Shown in pieces: positions 1 to 4,617 of a stretch of DNA of 5,897 nt. Origin of the DNA: an uncultured Chloroflexota bacterium (GTDB taxonomy: Bacteria; Chloroflexota; Anaerolineae; Aggregatilineales; Phototrophicaceae). The DNA lies in contig CAIVEA010000108.1 in assembly GCA_903904765.1 (NCBI GenBank), forward strand, positions 1 through 5,897, written 5' to 3'. Below the pieces are notes generated by a model. It was not told the origin of the DNA. It was given only the letters and a program-made list of their open reading frames with translations, and did no database searches. Position 1 is the stretch's first letter. Every line of letters begins with the position of its first letter. The translations under genes and the position numbers were made by a program.

Positions 1-38
1 ACAAGCGCGATGAGACGGCGGAAAATGTAACCTGTCAT
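1..38 (-). CDS. Start of a DppB/OppB-type ABC transporter permease (partial, cut by left edge)
   Basis: Reading the minus strand from the ATG at 38 gives MTGYIFRRLIAL, after which the window ends. A short N-terminus of the form M-x-x-Y-I-x-R-R-L, running into hydrophobic residues, is typical of the first permease subunit of dipeptide/oligopeptide ABC importers. In such operons this gene usually follows the binding protein, as it does here: the SBP_bac_5 gene stops 186 bases upstream on the same strand. The product would be an inner-membrane channel subunit. The Shine-Dalgarno match is weak (CGAG at 45-48, six bases from the ATG), which fits lower translation than the binding protein. Only 12 codons are visible, so the call rests on this short motif plus context; a different short membrane protein is not excluded. 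Confidence 0.66.
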   Translation of the reverse strand, partial: MTGYIFRRLIAL

Positions 39-57
39 ACAATACTCGAATCTTAAA

Positions 58-83
58 TAGGGGCAGGTATGACCCCGCCCCTA
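58..83 (-). terminator. GC-rich hairpin just before the permease start; possible attenuator or partial terminator
   Basis: A perfect 7-bp inverted repeat (58-64 pairs with 77-83, TAGGGGC/GCCCCTA) encloses a 12-base loop. On the minus strand it is followed by TTTAAGATT and then, 19 bases after the stem, by the permease ATG at 38. The T run is short, so full termination is doubtful. A leaky terminator or mRNA-stabilising hairpin between binding protein and permease is a known way to make more binding protein than permease. The role here is inferred from position. Confidence 0.45.
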
Positions 84-109
84 GTTCTGTGGACACGATG
101 CGATGCTGA

Positions 110-215
110 CCCTCATCCCCGCCCTTCTCCCTCAGGGAGAAGGGCGTAAGACCAACAGATGCGTCTTGCTTCCCCTCTCCTAGCTGTACTCAGCGGTTGG
201 GAGAGGGGGTGAGGG
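110..215. repeat. Foldback repeat element, copy 1 (CCCTCATCCCC ... GGGGGTGAGGG)
   Basis: The ends 110-120 and 205-215 are inverted repeats (11 pairs, one a T-G wobble). Inside lie a 12-bp perfect hairpin with a TCA loop (120-131 with 135-146) and a second inverted pair (172-180 with 200-208) that competes with the outer stem for the G run. There is no coding potential. Elements with CCCTCAYCCCC and CCTCTCC ends are common dispersed intergenic repeats in Chloroflexota and some other bacteria. The 13-mer GCTTCCCCTCTCC at 168-180 recurs exactly at 4524-4536, and a CCTCAYCCCGC-like start recurs at 4499-4510, so the two loci belong to one family. Lying between a binding protein and its permease, it will be transcribed as strong RNA structure. 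Confidence 0.72.
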
Positions 216-224
216 CTATTGTTG

Positions 225-1973
225 TTACGACGAACGGTACGTGCTGAAATTGCTCACATCACTGGTGATGTAGAACGTGCCCCAGCACCAGTCGTTGCCC
301 CAGTGCAGCGCACCCACGCCCTGCGCGTCCGGGCGGAAGCAGTCGCCAGCCACATACGGCTGGAACAGATCGCCCTGAATGCGGTGGACGAGGAAGATGC
401 CGCCCACGTCTTCGACGAGGAGTTTTTCGGCATCCTTGTACATCTGGAGGCGGACAGCCGGGTCACCAACCATCACGTTGGCTTCGTTCACCAGACGGTC
501 AAACTCGGCGTTCAACCACGAGTGACGGCCAGTGGACAGCCACACGCCCAGCATGTTCGAGGGGTCGAGGTAGTCCATACCGTAGGACACCGCGCCGAAC
601 TGGACAGTGGTCGGACGAGCCAGCAGACCTTCCATGAAGGCCGAGAATTCCATGTTGTTGACCGTGACCTGCACGTTCAAGCAGTCGCTGATCGAGGCCG
701 CCGAAGCCACCCACCATGCCGCACGCGATTCCGATTCGCCGCGCAGCTTCAGTTCCTGCGGCGGGAAGTCCTTACCGTCCGGGTAGCCCGCTTCCGCCAG
801 CAGCGATTTCGCCAGTTCGCAATCGTAGTTCTGGTACTGCTTCAGATCGCCTGCCGCGTCCGAGGCCGGGAAGCCGGGGGCAAGGAACGAGTAGGCCGGA
901 ATGCCGAACTGCGGGCCGACCACGTTCTGGACAATCGCTTCACGATCCAGCGCGTGGGCGAACGCCTGACGCACCTTCAGATCGTTGAAGGGGGCGGTGT
1001 AGGTGTCGAAGAACAGGTAGTCGGTGCGGAAGTCACCGAAGTTCTGGCGGTAGTTGGCGCTCAGAACCGGGTCGGCGGAGATCACTTCAAAGTCCGCCGG
1101 GCTGAGGTGGACATAGTTCACACGGTCAATCTGACCGTTCTGGAAGGCGAGGAAGCTGCCGTTCAGCTGGTCGCCATACACGCCGGTCATTTGGCGCAGA
1201 TACGGCGGGCGGAAACCCTTGTAGGTCGGGTTAGCTTCCAGAACCAGACGGCTGCCGGCTTCAAACGACTTGAGCATGAACGGGCCAGAGCTGACGCTGT
1301 GTTCCAAATCAATAGTGTAGTTGGGGCCAAATTCAGCCAGAGCCTTCGCCTGAAGCGGCGGCCAGAAGTAGACCGTGCCGGGCAGATACGGGCGCGGGCC
1401 ATTGGTTTCGATGACCAGCGTCAGATCGTCCACCGCACGCATACCGATTTCGTCCACTGTGACTTCACCGGCAACCGCTTCCGTCCAGTTCTTGATGATG
1501 CCCTGCCACATCCATACGAAGTCGTAGGCGTTGGCGGGATCCACCATGAACTTGTAGCTGGCTACGTAGTCGTTGGCGGTCAGCGGCGTACCATCGCTCC
1601 ACACCTGACCGGGGCGCAGCTTGAACGTCCACGACAGACCATCTTCCGAGGCTTGCCAGCTTTCGGCTGCGCCGGGGATGAGGTTCAGGTTTTCGTCCAG
1701 ATTGACCAGCGGATCGCTGAGCAGGTCGAACAGGTTGGTATCACCGCAGACGCGCTGATAGACCGAGACAACCGACGAGAGCGTGGTTTCCTTGCGGGTC
1801 GAATCGCAAATGGTCTGCCACGTCTGCTGGTCATACGGGGCGGCGTTTTCCGGCAGGGCGCGACCATACACATCCACATTCGCATCCTGTGCGCCTGTGA
1901 AGGGGATGGCAACCACCGCTAACCAGAGTGTGATGGACATGAAAAACAGAATCGTCGAGAGCTTTCGGGCCAT
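225..1973 (-). CDS. Peptide/solute ABC transporter substrate-binding protein, SBP_bac_5 family (DppA/OppA-like)
   Basis: This is a secreted receptor that captures peptides or related solutes and hands them to an Opp/Dpp-type permease. I place the start at the ATG at 1973 (582 residues) because AAGGAG (1981-1986) sits seven bases upstream and the protein then begins with a signal peptide: MARK, a hydrophobic core at about residues 7-25, and a probable cut after A28 (TGA before QD). An in-frame ATG at 2075 would add 34 unrelated residues ahead of the signal. There is no lipobox cysteine. Family features in order are GAAESW (101-106), WTFKLRPGQVWSDGTPLTA (115-133), SSGPFMLKSF (228-237) and DLKVRQAFAHALDREAI (331-347). 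The length is normal for the family. Six cysteines (56, 76, 385, 431, 545, 563) fall into three near pairs and may form disulfides. The ligand cannot be read from the sequence. A permease start follows at 38. Confidence 0.95.
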   Translation of the reverse strand: MARKLSTILFFMSITLWLAVVAIPFTGAQDANVDVYGRALPENAAPYDQQTWQTICDSTRKETTLSSVVSVYQRVCGDTNLFDLLSDPLVNLDENLNLIPGAAESWQASEDGLSWTFKLRPGQVWSDGTPLTANDYVASYKFMVDPANAYDFVWMWQGIIKNWTEAVAGEVTVDEIGMRAVDDLTLVIETNGPRPYLPGTVYFWPPLQAKALAEFGPNYTIDLEHSVSSGPFMLKSFEAGSRLVLEANPTYKGFRPPYLRQMTGVYGDQLNGSFLAFQNGQIDRVNYVHLSPADFEVISADPVLSANYRQNFGDFRTDYLFFDTYTAPFNDLKVRQAFAHALDREAIVQNVVGPQFGIPAYSFLAPGFPASDAAGDLKQYQNYDCELAKSLLAEAGYPDGKDFPPQELKLRGESESRAAWWVASAASISDCLNVQVTVNNMEFSAFMEGLLARPTTVQFGAVSYGMDYLDPSNMLGVWLSTGRHSWLNAEFDRLVNEANVMVGDPAVRLQMYKDAEKLLVEDVGGIFLVHRIQGDLFQPYVAGDCFRPDAQGVGALHWGNDWCWGTFYITSDVSNFSTYRSS

Positions 1974-1995
1974 GAACAATCTCCTTGTTCTCCAA

Positions 1996-2007
1996 AGAAA
2001 ATTTTCT
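1996..2007. promoter_or_regulatory. 12-bp perfect palindrome in the binding-protein leader, possible operator
   Basis: AGAAAATTTTCT reads the same on both strands and lies between the promoter candidate and the ribosome binding site of the substrate-binding protein gene. A dimeric regulator could bind it. AT-rich palindromes of this length also arise by chance, and there is no second copy in the window to support a regulon. Confidence 0.2.
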
Positions 2008-2046
2008 CTATTGCGAGGCATTTCACGCACCGCATTAGGAACGAAA

Positions 2047-2075
2047 ATGCTACAACACCTGACATAATCTCGCAA
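2047..2075 (-). promoter_or_regulatory. Candidate sigma-70-type promoter for the substrate-binding protein gene
   Basis: On the minus strand TTGCGA (2075-2070) and TAGCAT (2052-2047) are separated by 17 bases; each matches four of six consensus bases. The region is clearly more AT-rich than its surroundings, lies after the probable terminator of the upstream gene, and would give a 5' leader of roughly 70 bases. Other AT-rich hexamers nearby could serve instead, so the exact boxes are uncertain even though a promoter in 1990-2110 is likely. Confidence 0.35.
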
Positions 2076-2112
2076 ATATAACTTATTCGTATTCTGGGTT
2101 GCAGAGGAAATA

Positions 2113-2148
2113 CCTTACCTCCGTCGTTTGGATATAACGGAGGTAAGG
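2113..2148 (-). terminator. Hairpin after the aminotransferase gene, probable transcription terminator
   Basis: A perfect 12-bp inverted repeat (CCTTACCTCCGT at 2113-2124 with its complement at 2137-2148) encloses a 12-base loop. In the direction of transcription it begins 11 bases after the aminotransferase stop and is followed by TATTTCC, a short T tract. Position and stem strength favour a terminator separating the aminotransferase unit from the binding-protein gene. The long loop and short T run are not ideal for an intrinsic terminator, so it may instead mainly protect the 3' end. Confidence 0.6.
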
Positions 2149-2159
2149 CGGGGTGGGGG

Positions 2160-3512
2160 CTAATTCAGCAGCGCCTCGATGCTCTCGTAAAACACTTGCG
2201 TGTGATAATCCACATCGGCTCCGGTGGTGGCAGGCGCGATCAACGCCATATTGTGGAACGGGGTCATCAGAATGCCGCGATTGAGCGCCGCGAGGTGCAT
2301 ATAATGATCCAGTTCCACATCCACAGCGGCGGCAGCTTCACCTCCGCTGCGGGGTGGCCTGTCCTGAAACCAGTATTCCACGCGGCAGCCCAGACGCTTC
2401 ACAATCCATGGCAGGTCGAACTCCGCGATCACCGACTCCACGCCGTCCTCAAAACGCTGGGCTAACGGGATGGTGTAATCGTAGGCTTCCTGCGTCAGCA
2501 CATGCTCCAGCGTGGCGCGCACCGCCGCGATGGACAGCGCGTTGCCCGCCAGCGTGCCGCCAATCCCGCCCGTGTCCGCCGTTTCGGTGCGGCTGTGCTG
2601 CCGGATGCGTTCCGCCACTGCTTCGCTGAAGCCGTAGACGGCAGCCGGCATCCCGCCGCCGATGGGCTTGCCGATGGTCAGCATGTCCGGCTCTAGATTC
2701 CACGCGCCGGTACAGCCACCCGGCCCTGCGCTGATGGTGTGTGTCTCGTCCAGAATCAGCAGTGTTCCGGTGCGGCGTGTGGCTTCGCGCAGGGCTTCCA
2801 GATAACCGGGTTCGGGATGCACGATGCCGATGTTGGTCATGGCAGGTTCGGCCAGCACGCAGGCGATGTCGTCCAGCGCCAGCGCAGCTTCCAGCGCCGG
2901 AACGTCGTTGAACTCGATCACGCGGGTGGTGACGGAGGGGTTGAGCGCCGGCCCCACGCTGCCGCGCCGGGGTGTCACCTGCCCATCGGGGTGCAGCGTG
3001 ACGAACGTCTCGTCCACCGTGCCGTGATAGCACCAGTTAAAGACCAGAATGCGGTGTCTTCCGGTAATTTGCCGTGCGAGGCGAATGGCGAAACGGTTGG
3101 CATCGGTGGCGGTGAGCGCAAATTGCCAGTACGGCAGGCCGAAGCGTCGTTCCAGTTCGGCGGCCACCCACAGCACATCTTCGGTGGGCAGCATATAGGT
3201 CATGCCACGTGCGGCTTGCTGCGCGATGGCCTGCACCGAAGCTGCCGGGGCGTGTCCGGTCATCGCGCCGGTGTCACCCAGACAGAAATCGAGATAACGG
3301 TGGTTATCCACATCGGTGAAGTGTGCGCCCTGTGCGTCTTGTACGAAAAGGGGGAATTCGCCAGCCCAGCGCACCATCCAACTCATGGGTACGCCGCCGA
3401 GCAAATTTTTCTGCGCCTGCTGGTAGAGTTCGTAGGAACGGGGATGTTCGCTGATAAAACGTTCGCGTTCTTGCGCCGTCCGTTGTTTCAGACGGTTACG
3501 GTCAATCTTCAT
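2160..3512 (-). CDS. Class III PLP-dependent aminotransferase, glutamate-1-semialdehyde aminomutase-like (COG0001 type)
   Basis: This is a cytosolic fold-type I enzyme expected to move an amino group using pyridoxal phosphate. The 450 residues are full length. Visible motifs are LGDTGAMTGHAP (78-89), the phosphate-binding loop region TATDANR (134-140), WCYHG with cofactor-stacking H163 (160-164), LDETHT with D255 contacting the ring nitrogen (254-259), TIGKPIGGGMP with Schiff-base lysine K282 (279-289) and GGTLAGNAL (318-326). The start ATG has GAGG seven bases upstream (3520-3523). The K282 region resembles glutamate-1-semialdehyde aminomutase, but TISAGPGGCTGAW before it and TATDAN in place of the usual SGTEA make HemL itself unlikely, so no gene symbol is given. 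It begins 17 bases after a 49-residue ORF on the same strand, so the two are probably co-transcribed, and it ends at a hairpin. The substrate is unknown; neighbouring transporter genes hint at an imported amino compound, which is inference only. Confidence 0.92.
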   Translation of the reverse strand: MKIDRNRLKQRTAQERERFISEHPRSYELYQQAQKNLLGGVPMSWMVRWAGEFPLFVQDAQGAHFTDVDNHRYLDFCLGDTGAMTGHAPAASVQAIAQQAARGMTYMLPTEDVLWVAAELERRFGLPYWQFALTATDANRFAIRLARQITGRHRILVFNWCYHGTVDETFVTLHPDGQVTPRRGSVGPALNPSVTTRVIEFNDVPALEAALALDDIACVLAEPAMTNIGIVHPEPGYLEALREATRRTGTLLILDETHTISAGPGGCTGAWNLEPDMLTIGKPIGGGMPAAVYGFSEAVAERIRQHSRTETADTGGIGGTLAGNALSIAAVRATLEHVLTQEAYDYTIPLAQRFEDGVESVIAEFDLPWIVKRLGCRVEYWFQDRPPRSGGEAAAAVDVELDHYMHLAALNRGILMTPFHNMALIAPATTGADVDYHTQVFYESIEALLN

Positions 3513-3529
3513 GGGATAGCCTCATCGGT

Positions 3530-3679
3530 TTAAGGATCAAAAGAGGTGAAAGTTTCAAGGTTGCACAGGATCACCGAATGGTTCCCCAGCACCTCATCCA
3601 GATGCTTTTCCATCCGGCAGCGCACACTGGTGAGCGCGATCAGATGAGCCGCAGTCCAGGTATGTTTACAATTGGTCAT
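3530..3679 (-). CDS. Small hypothetical protein, 49 residues, upstream of the aminotransferase
   Basis: The minus-strand ORF begins MTNCKHTWTAAHL and ends ETFTSFDP before a TAA at 3532-3530. GAGGAG (3691-3696) lies 11 bases before the ATG, a little far but usable. The ORF fills the space between the leader region and the aminotransferase, whose own ribosome site falls just past the stop, a tight operon-like arrangement. The product is soluble-looking, with three cysteines (4, 21, 39) and four histidines (6, 12, 26, 34), which could bind a metal, although no standard zinc-finger spacing is seen. I do not recognise a family. It could be a real small partner or regulator of the next gene, or a translated leader that couples translation to it. 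No other ORF explains these 150 bases. Confidence 0.5.
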   Translation of the reverse strand: MTNCKHTWTAAHLIALTSVRCRMEKHLDEVLGNHSVILCNLETFTSFDP

Positions 3680-3736
3680 CGTGCGTGTGTCTCCTCAAAG
3701 GTTCTTGCGATACGAAGCAACAGAAGCGGAACCTGT

Positions 3737-3767
3737 GCGCCCCGTTGAAGGGCTTAGTTGGGGGCGC
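3737..3767 (-). promoter_or_regulatory. GC-rich hairpin overlapping the 10-codon ORF
   Basis: GCGCCCC at 3737-3743 pairs perfectly with GGGGCGC at 3761-3767 around a 17-base loop holding the stop of the 10-codon ORF. There is no T tract after it, so it is not an intrinsic terminator. Ribosomes on the short ORF would cover the 5' arm, so translation could control folding upstream of the small ORF and aminotransferase. This role is inferred from geometry only. Confidence 0.3.
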
Positions 3768-3786
3768 GTGGTAGTCGGTAGGTCAT
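3754..3786 (-). CDS. 10-codon ORF with strong Shine-Dalgarno site: leader peptide or broken gene
   Basis: ATG at 3786 opens MTYRLPRAPN, followed by TAA. AAAGGAG (3795-3801) is placed eight bases before the ATG, the best ribosome site in the window, yet it serves only ten codons. A 7-bp GC stem (3737-3743 with 3761-3767) overlaps the last codons and the stop. Past the TAA the same frame stays open for 25 codons and closes with a TGA that overlaps the small ORF's ATG at 3679 (ATGA). This allows three readings: a leader peptide whose translation alters the hairpin, a small gene broken by a nonsense change, or chance. The sequence does not decide between them. Confidence 0.33.
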   Translation of the reverse strand: MTYRLPRAPN

Positions 3787-3825
3787 CGCTACAACTCCTT
3801 TCCAAATTGTGATGGGGGGAATTGC

Positions 3826-4380
3826 TCAGGCCATGCCCGTCAGGGTGCGGTAGAGCAGGAAACCGCCCGCGCCGAGTGCCAGCAGCAGGCCGAGGACAAG
3901 CAAAGTGGTGGCGATTCGCAGCACGCGCCCGATCTGGCGCAACGCGAACCGCAGCAGGATGAAGCCGAACGCGCAGCCGGGGACGATCACCAGCAGCAAC
4001 CACACCGGCCACTTTTCTAGCAGAACGTACACCGTGAAGGCCCAGATTAGTCCGCCGATGATCGCGCCGATGAGGGCATCCACCAGCAGGCCGAAGTTGG
4101 GCGCACGTAGCAGGAACACCACAATGAAGGCCAGCAGACCCGCCGTGAACAGTGTGTTGCTGAGGATGTCGCGCACGACAGTCGGCACATCCACCGCCTG
4201 CCCGTTCACGCCCGCTGTCACGCCCGCGAACACCGCTGCCGCCCCGATCTGCACGAAGCCTTCCGGCAGTTTGCCGCGCATACCGGCATACAGCGCCCGC
4301 AGCAGCGCCGAAATGGGCAGCAAATACTGTCCGCCCAGTTGCAGGAGTTCGCTCAGGGTTTGGGGGGTGATGGTCGGCAT
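3826..4380 (-). CDS. Integral membrane protein of unknown function, 184 residues
   Basis: I do not recognise a family. From the ATG at 4380 the protein has a polar N-terminus, a mildly hydrophobic alanine/glycine-rich stretch (42-58), then four strong hydrophobic segments at about 74-92, 97-119, 125-147 and 155-176, ending in a short tail LLYRTLTGMA. Basic residues follow segment 3 (RFALRQIGRVLR, 144-155). There are no catalytic motifs. The start is chosen at 4380 rather than the in-frame ATG at 4386 because GGAG (4388-4391) is seven bases from the former and only one base from the latter. The gene lies downstream of the histidine kinase on the same strand but 237 bases away across a repeat, so it is probably a separate unit. 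The overlapping frame covering 3695-4429 is arginine/histidine-rich and looks like a shadow, while this frame has the membrane pattern of a real protein. Confidence 0.82.
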   Translation of the reverse strand: MPTITPQTLSELLQLGGQYLLPISALLRALYAGMRGKLPEGFVQIGAAAVFAGVTAGVNGQAVDVPTVVRDILSNTLFTAGLLAFIVVFLLRAPNFGLLVDALIGAIIGGLIWAFTVYVLLEKWPVWLLLVIVPGCAFGFILLRFALRQIGRVLRIATTLLVLGLLLALGAGGFLLYRTLTGMA

Positions 4381-4467
4381 CGTCATGCTCCGCGTTTTGC
4401 GCGTTCTCTCGCTGATGGATACGGTTCAAGCAGCGAGATGGAGAGGTTGCTATCCAAACACTACTTT

Positions 4468-4496
4468 ACCATAGATTCGGGGCGCTGGTGCGACAA
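4468..4496 (-). promoter_or_regulatory. Weak candidate promoter for the membrane protein gene
   Basis: On the minus strand TTGTCG (4496-4491) and TATGGT (4473-4468) are 17 bases apart, each matching four of six sigma-70 consensus bases. It lies just after the foldback repeat and about 90 bases ahead of the membrane protein start. Matches this loose are common by chance; the support is mainly that the gene needs a promoter somewhere in 4392-4500. Confidence 0.22.
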
Positions 4497-4498
4497 GA

Positions 4499-4609
4499 AC
4501 CTCACCCCGCTGCGCTGTGCTTAGCTTCCCCTCTCCGTACAGAGAGGGTGATGAGCCGGGGGAACGCCTACGGCGCACAAGTGTAAATTCCCCCGGCTCA
4601 TCAGAGGGG
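4499..4609. repeat. Foldback repeat element, copy 2, with a 16-bp perfect stem
   Basis: The element begins ACCTCACCCCGC (4499-4510) and contains GCTTCCCCTCTCC (4524-4536), both shared with the element at 110-215. It then has a 7-bp hairpin (4529-4535 with 4542-4548) and a larger 16-bp perfect inverted repeat (4549-4564 with 4588-4603) enclosing 23 bases, in which CGCC/GGCG (4565-4568, 4572-4575) can extend the stem. CCCCTCT at 4528-4534 can pair instead with AGAGGGG at 4603-4609, so two folds compete. There is no coding potential. It occupies the gap after the histidine kinase stop at 4618 and may act as 3' RNA structure for that gene, but it lacks a T tract. The large stem may be a second element lodged in the first. 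Confidence 0.7.
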
Positions 4610-4617
4610 CAAGGTTT

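Noticed and set aside
110..215. CRISPR-like array or tRNA in the left intergenic region
   Set aside because: There are no regularly spaced direct repeats and no cloverleaf; the inverted pairs fit a foldback repeat instead.
219..1922. Plus-strand 567-codon open frame opposite the binding protein
   Set aside because: It is antisense to a well-supported SBP_bac_5 gene, has no domain, and its R/V/H-rich composition is typical of a reverse-strand shadow in GC-rich DNA.
2449..3033. Minus-strand 194-codon frame inside the aminotransferase gene
   Set aside because: It is out of frame within a complete conserved enzyme, with an Arg/His/Ala-rich shadow composition.
2739..3533. Plus-strand 264-codon open frame opposite the aminotransferase
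   Set aside because: It lies almost entirely antisense to a gene with intact PLP motifs, and shows no family motif or fitting ribosome site.
3695..4429. Minus-strand 244-codon frame overlapping the membrane protein gene
   Set aside because: It encodes an Arg/His/Pro-rich low-complexity product; the other frame gives a coherent four-segment membrane protein with a better placed ribosome site.
3905..4474. Plus-strand 189-codon frame over the membrane protein gene
   Set aside because: The Ser/Thr/Arg/Pro-rich product has no recognisable domain and lies opposite the supported gene.
4549..4603. Classical Rho-independent terminator for the histidine kinase
   Set aside because: The stem is strong, but the loop is 23 bases and no T tract follows on the minus strand; it is better described as part of the repeat element.
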